Of a stretch of DNA of 64,000 nucleotides, positions 1 through 7,530 are shown piece by piece (positions within the stretch are counted from its first letter, which is position 1; every line of letters begins with the position of its first letter). Both the position numbers and the translations under genes were made by a program. The notes beneath the pieces are model-generated. The model searched no databases and was not told where the DNA came from. It saw only the letters and a program-made list of their open reading frames with translations. Source of the DNA: RHLJ01 sp965601955 (GTDB lineage Bacteria > Bacteroidota > Rhodothermia > Balneolales > Balneolaceae); assembly GCA_965601955.1 (NCBI GenBank), contig OZ271855.1, positions 3,472,001 through 3,536,000 of the forward strand, given 5' to 3'.

Positions 1-515
1 ACAGAAATAATGGAAATAGAAAGCATATACAATTCTAAATCTCCCATCTGGGTAAAGGCTCCACCAAGTCTCAAAATAATTGCTAGAGGAATTGCAGTAG
101 CAAATAACCGTACCCCATCGGCAAGTAGGCGCGTGACCATAAACGTGGCACTGGTTGCATTTCTCATCTTCGCACCAAAACGCTTTTCCAAAAACTGGTA
201 AGCTGTGAATAATTCTCCCTCATAATATTTAGGGAGAAAATACAGGGCTACAATAATTCTACCTATTAGGTAACCAATAGTAATTTGAAGAAAGGTAAGA
301 TTCCCCCCATAAGCGACAGCAGGAATACTGATAAAGGTAAGTGTGCTTGTTTCAGTAGCAACTACTGAAAATAGCGCCGCCCACCATGGAACCCCATCAC
401 CGGCCAGAAAATAATCCTTGGCTGATTGTTGCTTTCCTGAAGCCTTAAACCCAAAAAATGCTACCCCAATCAGGTATAAAACAAGAACAATATAATCGAT
501 TGTCCCAAACTCCAT
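1..515 (-). CDS. Sodium:solute symporter (SSS family), N-terminal part only
   Basis: The reading frame starts at the ATG complementary to 513-515 and runs off the left edge of the window, giving about 171 residues of the N-terminus. It shows the usual SSS opening: a first hydrophobic helix (DYIVLVLYLIGVAFFG), the conserved linker KDYFLAGD, the segment VPWWAALFSVVATETST that resembles the sodium-binding helix 1 region, and then AYQFLEKRFG. Members of the family co-transport sodium with sugars, amino acids, nucleosides or carboxylates across the inner membrane; the substrate cannot be read from this fragment. The start overlaps the rdgB stop by one base (TAATG), so it is very likely translated from the same transcript as rdgB, the SemiSWEET and the kinase upstream. 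Confidence 0.85.
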   Translation of the reverse strand, partial: MEFGTIDYIVLVLYLIGVAFFGFKASGKQQSAKDYFLAGDGVPWWAALFSVVATETSTLTFISIPAVAYGGNLTFLQITIGYLIGRIIVALYFLPKYYEGELFTAYQFLEKRFGAKMRNATSATFMVTRLLADGVRLFATAIPLAIILRLGGAFTQMGDLELYMLSISIIS

Positions 516-1102
516 TAGCCTTCCTGATTCGAAAGGTATTGCACAAATTTTTGGATAGCCTTTCCTCTGTGACTAATTTCATTTTTGGTAGAAGAATCCA
601 TCTCAGCGAAGCTCTGAGTAAAACCGTCGGGCTGAAAGACAGGGTCATACCCAAAACCTTCACTTCCCTTCTCCTCTTGAAGAATTTGTCCGGGACAGAT
701 GCCTTCAAAAGTAAGTTCCTGATCTCCATTTACCAGTGCCAATACCGTACGAAACTGAGCAGAACGATTTTCTTCTCCCTTCATTTCCCGAATTAGCTTA
801 TCAACATTATCCTGATAGGAAGCGTGTTCACCTGAATACCGCGCCGAGTACACTCCCGGAGCTCCATCTAAGGCATGAACTTCTAGGCCTGTATCATCCG
901 ATAATGACAGAATACCCGTTTTATTAAAAACATACCGGGCTTTTTTGAGGGCATTGCCTTCTAACGTAGGCTGGTCTTCTTCTACATCTTCTAATTGAGG
1001 AAAATCTATTGCTGATACTACCTCAATACCTAAACCAGATACCAGGTCCCGCATTTCTTGAATTTTGTCCTTATTTCGGGAAGCAAGAATTAGTTTATTC
1101 AT
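515..1102 (-). CDS. rdgB: XTP/dITP pyrophosphatase (RdgB/HAM1 family)
   Basis: Hydrolyses non-canonical purine triphosphates such as dITP, XTP and dHAPTP to monophosphates in the cytoplasm, keeping them out of DNA and RNA. At 195 residues it has the normal family length. Visible family motifs are the N-terminal LILASRNKDKIQEM (residues 4-17), SDDTGLEV (68-75) with the catalytic Asp, the GFGYDPVF loop (149-156) and SHRGKA (177-182), which contacts the base. The ATG overlaps the end of the SemiSWEET gene by 8 bases, and the stop overlaps the start of the SSS symporter by one base, so it is an internal cistron of a four-gene minus-strand operon headed by a PfkB kinase. Confidence 0.95.
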   Translation of the reverse strand: MNKLILASRNKDKIQEMRDLVSGLGIEVVSAIDFPQLEDVEEDQPTLEGNALKKARYVFNKTGILSLSDDTGLEVHALDGAPGVYSARYSGEHASYQDNVDKLIREMKGEENRSAQFRTVLALVNGDQELTFEGICPGQILQEEKGSEGFGYDPVFQPDGFTQSFAEMDSSTKNEISHRGKAIQKFVQYLSNQEG

Positions 1103-1358
1103 CGCTCTGTCTTGGAAAAAGTTTGTAGAACAGGTTTATGCCACTGCCAATAGTCAACAACCCATTCAAGGCTATAAACACATGGTCATTTTCTAGAATG
1201 GAATAAATAGTAAGCAACAGGCTTGAAACCACATACATGAGAATAAACGCTATATTCACCTCTGTTTTACCAGCCTTAATGGTATCTACCGTTTGGGGAA
1301 CCCACGCCATAATCAGGATAGCAAAACCTGTCCAGCCAAGTATCTCAATTCCACTCAT
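1095..1358 (-). CDS. SemiSWEET / PQ-loop (MtN3) membrane transporter
   Basis: An 87-residue protein with three predicted transmembrane helices (about 4-22, 34-54 and 58-78), the size and topology of bacterial SemiSWEETs, which dimerise to move small sugars. A Pro-Gln pair lies at residues 21-22 at the end of helix 1 (WVPQTV), and an Asn sits at the start of helix 3 (ALNGLLTIGSG), both typical of the PQ-loop family. The start codon overlaps the end of the kinase gene by four bases (ATGA) and its own end overlaps rdgB by eight. The transported substrate is unknown; the adjacent PfkB-type kinase makes a sugar or nucleoside link possible but not shown. Confidence 0.85.
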   Translation of the reverse strand: MSGIEILGWTGFAILIMAWVPQTVDTIKAGKTEVNIAFILMYVVSSLLLTIYSILENDHVFIALNGLLTIGSGINLFYKLFPRQSDE

Positions 1359-2347
1359 CTTGAAGTTTTAAGAATTTCCTGGACTTCATGCCATTTAAGG
1401 CGTGGTCCAAATTGGGAAACTACTTTTGAAGATGCCAGGCTTGCCAGTTTTCCTGAATCTGCGTATCCAAGCCCATTGGTTATTCCATATAAAAAGGCGC
1501 CGGCAAACATATCTCCTGCTCCATTAGCATTAATAGCATTTACTTCATAGGGTTCGATATCAATAAATGTATCACCATCAAAGATCATAGCTCCATTTTT
1601 GCCTTGAGTAATCACAAACCTTTTTGCTGATTTCTTAAGTTCTTCTCGCGCATCCAAAACATTATCCGTTTCCGTATACATAATCGCTTCTTCTTCATTG
1701 CAAAGAAGAAGGTCTACAGATGCTCCAATTACTTCCTGGAACTTATCTTTGAAAAATTCCACGATCGTAGGATCTGAAAGAGTAATCGAAGTTTTCACAT
1801 CATTTTCTTCAGCAATTCTCTTTGTCAGCTTCATAGCTTCAAAAGCAGTAGGCGAGGCAACCAGGTACCCTTCGATATACACATATTCTGATTCTTTTAT
1901 AGATAGCTCATCTACATCCGAAACGGAAAGGTCAGTGGTAATTCCCAAATAAGTATTCATAGTTCGTTCAGCATCCTTGCTGATCATTACCAAGCATTTC
2001 CCTGTAGTACCCCCTTCTCTAGCTACTCCATCAAGATTGGTTTTTATTCCAGCTTCTCCCAGGTCCTTTAAATAGAAATCACCATACTCATCATTTGCCA
2101 CTTTACAGGAGTAGTATGATTTCCCTCCGAACTGACTAATCGCATAAATAGTATTGGCAGCTGATCCACCTGACATCTTTCCAACCCTATCAATATTAAT
2201 TTCTTTGATGAGCTGATTTTGTTTGTCCTCATCAACCAGGGTCATCATCCCCTTTTGGATATTATGTGTTTTTATAAAATCTTCTGACACCTGAAATTCC
2301 AGGTCTACCAAGGCATTTCCAATGCCATACACATCATATGTTTTCAT
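1355..2347 (-). CDS. PfkB-family carbohydrate kinase, adenosine-kinase-like
   Basis: A 330-residue cytoplasmic ribokinase-fold kinase. The N-terminus (YGIGNALVDLEF, residues 7-18) matches the adenosine kinase branch of the family. GGSAANT at 60-66 is the substrate-binding glycine motif, and the second PfkB signature NANGAGDMFAGAF lies near 273-285 with the catalytic Asp at about residue 279. Many bacterial enzymes of this subgroup are annotated adenosine kinase, but several act on other nucleosides or sugars, so the substrate is only inferred. It is the first gene of the overlapping operon that continues with SemiSWEET, rdgB and the SSS symporter. I saw no clear TAnnTTTG promoter octamer in the short gap to the divergent Nudix gene. 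Confidence 0.85.
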   Translation of the reverse strand: MKTYDVYGIGNALVDLEFQVSEDFIKTHNIQKGMMTLVDEDKQNQLIKEINIDRVGKMSGGSAANTIYAISQFGGKSYYSCKVANDEYGDFYLKDLGEAGIKTNLDGVAREGGTTGKCLVMISKDAERTMNTYLGITTDLSVSDVDELSIKESEYVYIEGYLVASPTAFEAMKLTKRIAEENDVKTSITLSDPTIVEFFKDKFQEVIGASVDLLLCNEEEAIMYTETDNVLDAREELKKSAKRFVITQGKNGAMIFDGDTFIDIEPYEVNAINANGAGDMFAGAFLYGITNGLGYADSGKLASLASSKVVSQFGPRLKWHEVQEILKTSR

Positions 2348-2437
2348 CGAGATTTACGAACGAATTGTTTAGAACTTGTTTTAATTTAAAAGCATGTGAA
2401 GTTAACCTTCTTTTGAACCAACCCCTAGATTGATTTA

Positions 2438-3085
2438 ATGACGGTATTCCAAACTTTTCTTGAACAGAGGCTTCAAAAACCTCTACCCGGGCAGGAAGCA
2501 CAAGCTAAAATGAGTCCATTGCCATCTCACTTAAAAGGCCCTTCCAGTAAAGCTGTTGATACCAACAATGGAAATTATCGGAATAGCAGTGTGTTAGTAC
2601 CTATTACAACCTGGAATACGGAATTGGAACTGATTCTTACACTTCGGACCGCGGGAATAAAACATGGCGGGCAGCTGAGTTTTCCTGGTGGAGGCAAAGA
2701 AGGAAATGAAACGTTTGAACAAACCGCCCTAAGGGAAACAAGAGAAGAAATCGGTATACCAGAGAATGATGTTTCGGTTGTTGGAAATCTTAGCCCACTC
2801 TATGTGAACCATTCAAATAACCTGGTTACACCTGTTATCGGTTTCATACATTCTGAGCAACAATTCCGGCTCAATCCCAATGAGGTAGAAGAGGTATTTA
2901 CGATTCCGATCTCTGAATTACTCTCCGATAAGAACAGAAGTAAAGAAGAGTGGGAGCTTAGGGATACTACGTATACTGTCCCGTTTTGGAATATTCATAA
3001 AGTTCCGCTTTGGGGAGCCACTGCAATGATGATTAGCGAACTTCTGGAGTTGTATCAGGATTTCCTGGATATTAACCCTGCATAG
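2438..3085 (+). CDS. Nudix hydrolase, CoA pyrophosphatase type
   Basis: A 215-residue Nudix protein. The Nudix box runs from about residue 84 to 107 (GGGKEGNETFEQ then RETREEIGI), giving the metal-binding REXXEE. Immediately before it is the HGGQLSFPGG stretch (residues 76-85), which corresponds to the extra motif of the CoA-diphosphatase subgroup (UPF0035/NudL-like), so cleavage of CoA or acyl-CoA to phosphopantetheine and 3',5'-ADP is the best guess. It is divergent from the kinase operon and converges with the FAD oxidoreductase, overlapping its 3' end by 14 bases. The ATG at 2438 is the only sensible start before the conserved region. Confidence 0.85.
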   Translation: MTVFQTFLEQRLQKPLPGQEAQAKMSPLPSHLKGPSSKAVDTNNGNYRNSSVLVPITTWNTELELILTLRTAGIKHGGQLSFPGGGKEGNETFEQTALRETREEIGIPENDVSVVGNLSPLYVNHSNNLVTPVIGFIHSEQQFRLNPNEVEEVFTIPISELLSDKNRSKEEWELRDTTYTVPFWNIHKVPLWGATAMMISELLELYQDFLDINPA

Positions 3086-4181
3086 CAGCAGCCGACTTCC
3101 CAAGGCTCATCCCCATAGCCACTCCCATACCACTCAAGCCGGCGGCAACTACACAGTTATCCGACACAAGCTCCAGCACAGGAGATTTAGTTTCTGTAAA
3201 GCCCATAATGCCTGACCATTCTCGTTCGACCTGCCATCCCTCAGGGAGTTTTAGGACTTGATTCGTGAAGTCGATCATATACTGCCGGATAGTGTTATTA
3301 ATTCCAAATTGTTCGGTTTCTTCGGTTTGATAATCAATATTTCTTCCACCACCAATCAATATTCGATCACTGCCCAGGTTACGGAAATAGATGAAGCCTT
3401 TATCGTAATGGAAGGTGCCTTTCCAGGCTAACCCTTCAATCTGGGAGGTAACGAATACAAAACCCCTTCCTGGTTTAATAGAAGTACCAGGCAGCAACTT
3501 TTGGGTAAATGCATTGGAAGTGACTGCCAACCTCTCCGAATTAAGCCAGACATCTTCATCTATTCGTACTCTTCCTTCTTCAGTATCAATTTCCAGTACA
3601 TCGGTATTCCATCTGAACTCAACCCCTAACTCCTGATTAAGCCGGATTAAGTGATGTATCATTTTGCCGGGGTGGAGCATTCCTTCACTAGGATTAAATA
3701 TCGCAGGATAGCCCTCATATTGTTTTTGTTCATATAGAGCTTCTTCACCTATCAAATCTCGCATCCAGGAATTAAAAAACTCAATTCTTGAACTGGCAAC
3801 TTCAAAATCTTTATGATTTGTAAAGATTTCATAGCCCCCGGTATGCTTGTAATCCAGGTTACTGTCCCCTATTACTTCTCGCAATAATTGAAGCCCTTCA
3901 TACCTTTTTAGAATGCGCTCTTTGAGCTGATCTTCAGTATCAATTTCAAGGTCAGAGATAAACTCGCCAATGGTGCCTATACATGCAAAACCAGCGTTTC
4001 TTGTACTCGCTCCTATAGGGAAAAACCCTCTATCCAGTACTAATACATTGGCTTTTAAATGCTTCTGCTTAAAGAAATAGGCTGTTGAGAGGCCCGTCAA
4101 CCCTCCTCCAATCACAATAAGATCGTACGTCCGATTGAACAGTACATCTTCCCAAAACGATTGCTTCTGAGAAAGCGACAT
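3072..4181 (-). CDS. FAD-dependent oxidoreductase of the DAO (glycine/D-amino-acid oxidase) family
   Basis: A 369-residue flavoprotein. The Rossmann FAD-binding motif is at residues 20-34 (DLIVIGGGLTGLSTA), followed by the acidic strand end LVLDRG. ASTRNAGFA matches the conserved segment after the dinucleotide fold in DadA/SoxA-type oxidases, and the C-terminal VAAGLSGMGVAMGM is the second FAD-contact motif. No signal peptide is visible. Substrates in the family are secondary or tertiary amines and amino acids; none can be assigned. It starts 4 bases after the stop of the M20 amidohydrolase, so the two form an operon, which could pair release of an amino acid with its oxidation. Confidence 0.85.
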   Translation of the reverse strand: MSLSQKQSFWEDVLFNRTYDLIVIGGGLTGLSTAYFFKQKHLKANVLVLDRGFFPIGASTRNAGFACIGTIGEFISDLEIDTEDQLKERILKRYEGLQLLREVIGDSNLDYKHTGGYEIFTNHKDFEVASSRIEFFNSWMRDLIGEEALYEQKQYEGYPAIFNPSEGMLHPGKMIHHLIRLNQELGVEFRWNTDVLEIDTEEGRVRIDEDVWLNSERLAVTSNAFTQKLLPGTSIKPGRGFVFVTSQIEGLAWKGTFHYDKGFIYFRNLGSDRILIGGGRNIDYQTEETEQFGINNTIRQYMIDFTNQVLKLPEGWQVEREWSGIMGFTETKSPVLELVSDNCVVAAGLSGMGVAMGMSLGKSAAAMQG

Positions 4182-4185
4182 GGTG

Positions 4186-5376
4186 CTATGATGGGGAGAG
4201 TGCTAATGAAACCATCAGGGGACAGGCAGTATCAAAGAATCGATCGTCTACATTATACCTGGGATGATGCCAAACATAGGTTGATTCCGAATCTGAACTT
4301 CCACTCCCTACAAAGAAAAAAGCTCCGGGAAAATGTTCCTGGTAAAAGGAAAAATCTTCTCCTGCCATAATAGGCCGTTCCATCTCAATAACAGAATCAT
4401 TCCCAAATAAATCACTCATCGATGAAATTACTTTTTCAGTCTCTTCTTCAGTATTGATTACTGCAGGGTAGCCACGATTGAAATTAAAGCTATAACTTCC
4501 TCCTCCACTTTCGGCAATCCCTTTAACCAGCGCTTCCAACCTCCCCGCGATTAAGTCTGCTGTGTCTTTAGAAAGCGTTCGTACAGTACCCCAGAGTTTC
4601 ACACTTTCAGGAATTACATTATGGGCAGTACCGCCCTCCATTCTTCCTACAGTTACCACTGCAGGCTCAGTAGGATCTACATTCCTACTTACAATGGTTT
4701 GTGCAGCAGTAACAAACTGTGAAGCAAGCACGATAGGATCTACAGCTTCGTGAGGCCTGGCTGCATGTCCTCCCTTCCCAAAAATTTCTACCTCAAATTC
4801 ATCCGGACTACCCATTAGGGGGCCAGGTTTAATAGCAATGGTTCCGGGCTCATGAGAAGGAGAAGTATGAAGCCCAAAAATGGAAGAAACATTTTTGCTT
4901 TGAAGAAAACCTGTCTCACAGAGTAACCTTCCTCCTCCCGGGAGTTTTTCTTCTCCAGGTTGAAATACAAGCAAAATGGTGCCCTCAATTTCATCCTTTA
5001 ATTCAGATAGAATTTTTGCAGCTCCAAGCAAATTCGCAGTGTGCGCATCATGCCCACAGCAATGTGCAGCTCCAGGATTTTTTGAAAAAAAGTCTTTTTT
5101 AAAATCTCCTTCTTCCTCCATAGGTAATGCATCGATATCGGCTCGAAGTGCAATCACGCGATTCGAACTCTTTCCTCCTTCTATCATTCCTACACACCCT
5201 GTTTCCAGTGGGCTTTCGTATGGGATTCCTAAATCATCGAGCTGTTTTTTAATGTACTTTGTAGTCTCGTATTCTTTGAAGCTTACTTCAGGAAATTGAT
5301 GAAGAAATCTTCTGGTAGCCACCATCTCATCTTTATTGGCTTTTACCAGTTCTATAATTCGGTTTTTAAGGGACAT
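4186..5376 (-). CDS. M20-family amidohydrolase (N-acyl-amino acid / hippurate hydrolase-like)
   Basis: A 396-residue zinc/manganese hydrolase of the M20D type. RRFLHQFPEVSF (residues 22-33) is the characteristic N-terminal signature. HCCGHDAHT (105-113) provides Cys, His and Asp metal ligands, and QPGEEKLPGG (139-148) carries the catalytic and ligand Glu pair. The late GEDFSFYQEHFPGAFFFVG motif contains another dimer/metal-site region. Family members deacylate N-acyl amino acids, indole-acetyl amino acids or hippurate in the cytoplasm. It is the first gene of a two-gene operon with the FAD oxidoreductase, separated by four bases, and is divergent from the beta-roll protein gene. Confidence 0.9.
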   Translation of the reverse strand: MSLKNRIIELVKANKDEMVATRRFLHQFPEVSFKEYETTKYIKKQLDDLGIPYESPLETGCVGMIEGGKSSNRVIALRADIDALPMEEEGDFKKDFFSKNPGAAHCCGHDAHTANLLGAAKILSELKDEIEGTILLVFQPGEEKLPGGGRLLCETGFLQSKNVSSIFGLHTSPSHEPGTIAIKPGPLMGSPDEFEVEIFGKGGHAARPHEAVDPIVLASQFVTAAQTIVSRNVDPTEPAVVTVGRMEGGTAHNVIPESVKLWGTVRTLSKDTADLIAGRLEALVKGIAESGGGSYSFNFNRGYPAVINTEEETEKVISSMSDLFGNDSVIEMERPIMAGEDFSFYQEHFPGAFFFVGSGSSDSESTYVWHHPRYNVDDRFFDTACPLMVSLALSPS

Positions 5377-5483
5377 TAGAAGACCTATTAGAGTTTTTTG
5401 AGATAATACGGCTTAATTTACTATTGTGTAACTTAGTATCGTTACATGCGTACCTGTGACGGCGTAAAAAAATTAAACAGAGC

Positions 5484-6749
5484 ATGAAGAAATTATCCTG
5501 GGAAATAGTACTTGCTGGCCTTTTATTCATAGCAATCGCTATCTATTTACTCGATAAGCCATCTGGAAATGATTATGACGATTATGCAGATGCAACCCCA
5601 GCAGCAGCTCCTACCCCTCCTGATAAGCCCAGTCCCGTTCATGTAATCGATTTAGAGAACCTTTCCGAACTTTCTGCAATAAACGAATTAGAGAAATTAA
5701 CAGAGCTTGAAGACCTTGAGAAGCTTAAAAGCTTAGCCCACTTAATTCCTAATGAAGTAAGAGATGAATTTCTAACAGAGCTGGACGTTGCCCTCAAAGA
5801 GTTATCAGATGAGAAAATCAGTATTAGTTTCGAAAGAGATGATAAACTGATTGTTATCAATACTGAATACGATGAAGCTTCTATCGGAACCTGGAGTAAT
5901 ACATCACCCGGAGTTTACACCTATGTGAATGAAATTGATGCTTCAAATATAACCTCTTCGGCAATTTCAGTACCTCAGGGATCAATTAAAATTGTAGGTT
6001 CGAACGAACAAAATGCTCGTTTCACCATTCAGGCTTCTGGCAAGATTAAATCCATTGAAGAATTAAGTAAGCAAATACGCGGAGTAACTTCTGTAAATAA
6101 CCAGGAAGCTATCTTTTCTGTAGAACATCTCGAGAATGCTTCAAATGAGCATCTCCAAATTCAGGCTACACTCTATCTGCCGGAAACAATTCCGTTGGTT
6201 GCTTCTTCAGGTGGAGGGCATATCGAAGCTACAAATATTCATGCCGACCAAACCTATGAAACAGGTGGAGGGCATATCAAACTAAATAGCCTAAAAGGAG
6301 ATGTAATTGCCGTTTCTGGTGGAGGACATATTACTGTGGAGGAAGCCGAAGGTGATGTTACCATGAAGACTTCTGGCGGGCACCTCACTTTAAAACAATG
6401 TACCGGAGATGCCTATCTGGATACCGAGGGAGGCAATATTGAAATTAAAGAAACGAAAGGTGAGGTAACTGCTTCCACTAATGGTGGAAACATCTTACTA
6501 ATCTACAAAGAGCCTATTGCTAATGACGCTACATTAAAAACTTCTGCTGGAAATGTTCAAATCTGGATGCCAAAAAGATCTCTCGCCTCTGTTATGCTTG
6601 AGGCGAGCAATGCTGTGGAGCTAAAAGGGTTCACTGTTGACGGAACAGTTACAAAGACTAAAGCGAAAGGCACAATCAATAGCGGAGGCCCGGAAATTAT
6701 TGGGTTTTCCAAGTATGGCAAAGTTACCTTATCAGGTAATGACAACTAA
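5484..6749 (+). CDS. Membrane-anchored DUF4097-like beta-roll protein
   Basis: A 421-residue protein with one N-terminal hydrophobic segment (residues about 5-22) that acts as a signal anchor, then a Pro/Ala-rich linker with an acidic, Leu- and Glu-rich helical stretch (about 50-125), then a beta-rich domain. Between about residues 243 and 340 there is a regular 18-residue repeat, each unit opening with GGGHI, GGH or GGN and containing a G-D/E-V turn (for example GGGHIKLNSLKGDV). This matches the right-handed parallel beta-roll of DUF4097/DUF4098 proteins, often described as putative adhesins or auto-transporter-like. The sixth unit merges into a non-repetitive C-terminus. The 3' end overlaps the mnmD start by 11 bases. 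Function is not known. Confidence 0.7.
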   Translation: MKKLSWEIVLAGLLFIAIAIYLLDKPSGNDYDDYADATPAAAPTPPDKPSPVHVIDLENLSELSAINELEKLTELEDLEKLKSLAHLIPNEVRDEFLTELDVALKELSDEKISISFERDDKLIVINTEYDEASIGTWSNTSPGVYTYVNEIDASNITSSAISVPQGSIKIVGSNEQNARFTIQASGKIKSIEELSKQIRGVTSVNNQEAIFSVEHLENASNEHLQIQATLYLPETIPLVASSGGGHIEATNIHADQTYETGGGHIKLNSLKGDVIAVSGGGHITVEEAEGDVTMKTSGGHLTLKQCTGDAYLDTEGGNIEIKETKGEVTASTNGGNILLIYKEPIANDATLKTSAGNVQIWMPKRSLASVMLEASNAVELKGFTVDGTVTKTKAKGTINSGGPEIIGFSKYGKVTLSGNDN

Positions 6750-7530
6750 TGCTATAAAACACCACCTTTCTAAGGACGGATCTTCTACCCTTTTTTCTGA
6801 GCGCTATCACCAATTTTACCATAATCCTAATGGTGCTGTATCTGAGAGCAAGCATGTTTTTTTTGATACCCCTGGATTAACCAAAAAAATAGCCTCCTCA
6901 AATACAACCTCTTTATCCATTCTTGAGGTAGGATTTGGTACAGGATTAAATTTCCTTCTTTTTTTAGATCAGTACCTCTCGAATAAACGTAGTTACCCAG
7001 CTACCTTTTTTTCCGTAGAAGGCTTTCCTATTTCTAAGGAATTAGCAAGTGAATTGAACTTTTTAGATTTCATACACAGTCGGAAACTCGCTGACTTTTT
7101 ACCTGATGTTTTTGGGAAGTTAAAACCGGGAGATAATAGCTTTTCACAGGTATTAGGTACAAATATTGACCTACACATTTATTACGGCCTTTTTGATGAG
7201 GTTATATCCGTCCCTGAAAAAATCGATTTTATTTTTCACGATGCTTTTTCACCAGAGGTGAATCCCGAATTATGGACGGTAGAATCTTTTGAAAAACTTG
7301 CTTCATTTGGTAATAATGAAACTATTCTCAGCACCTATTGTGCTGCTTCAAAAGCAAGAGCAGCCCTGGCTAAAGCCGGATGGAATATTGCAAGGTCGCC
7401 CGGTGCCCTGGGTAAGCGGGAAATGACCATTGCTTCTCTCAATGAAGCAACCCTTTCAGCCTTCGATCGAGTTAACGAGCGAAGGCTCATAGAAAGGTAT
7501 AATAATTGCGAATTTGGAGGTCTGGGTTAA
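6739..7530 (+). CDS. mnmD: tRNA 5-(aminomethyl)-2-thiouridine-methyltransferase, MnmD/MnmC1 type
   Basis: A SAM-dependent methyltransferase of the DUF752 (MnmC N-domain) family, about 263 residues, without the FAD oxidase domain of enterobacterial MnmC. It would methylate nm5(s2)U34 to mnm5(s2)U34 in tRNA. Visible are FYHNPNGAVSESKHVFF, the SAM motif EVGFGTGLNFLL (about residues 57-68), and HDAFSPEVNPELW, the signature catalytic-region stretch of MnmC. An upstream in-frame extension exists from 6637, but it lies wholly inside the preceding gene; the ATG at 6739 puts the usual SxDGSxTLFS opening near the N-terminus, so I chose it. It ends overlapping serA by four bases, tail to tail. MnmA for the same U34 is at 27205-28335. 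Confidence 0.85.
   Translation: MTTNAIKHHLSKDGSSTLFSERYHQFYHNPNGAVSESKHVFFDTPGLTKKIASSNTTSLSILEVGFGTGLNFLLFLDQYLSNKRSYPATFFSVEGFPISKELASELNFLDFIHSRKLADFLPDVFGKLKPGDNSFSQVLGTNIDLHIYYGLFDEVISVPEKIDFIFHDAFSPEVNPELWTVESFEKLASFGNNETILSTYCAASKARAALAKAGWNIARSPGALGKREMTIASLNEATLSAFDRVNERRLIERYNNCEFGGLG

Noticed and set aside
7..201. Small plus-strand reading frame at the left edge
   Set aside because: Opposite to the SSS symporter coding strand, which continues off the window.
458..796. Plus-strand reading frame (112 codons) over rdgB and the symporter
   Set aside because: Both minus-strand proteins show clear family motifs in the same DNA; the plus-strand product has none.
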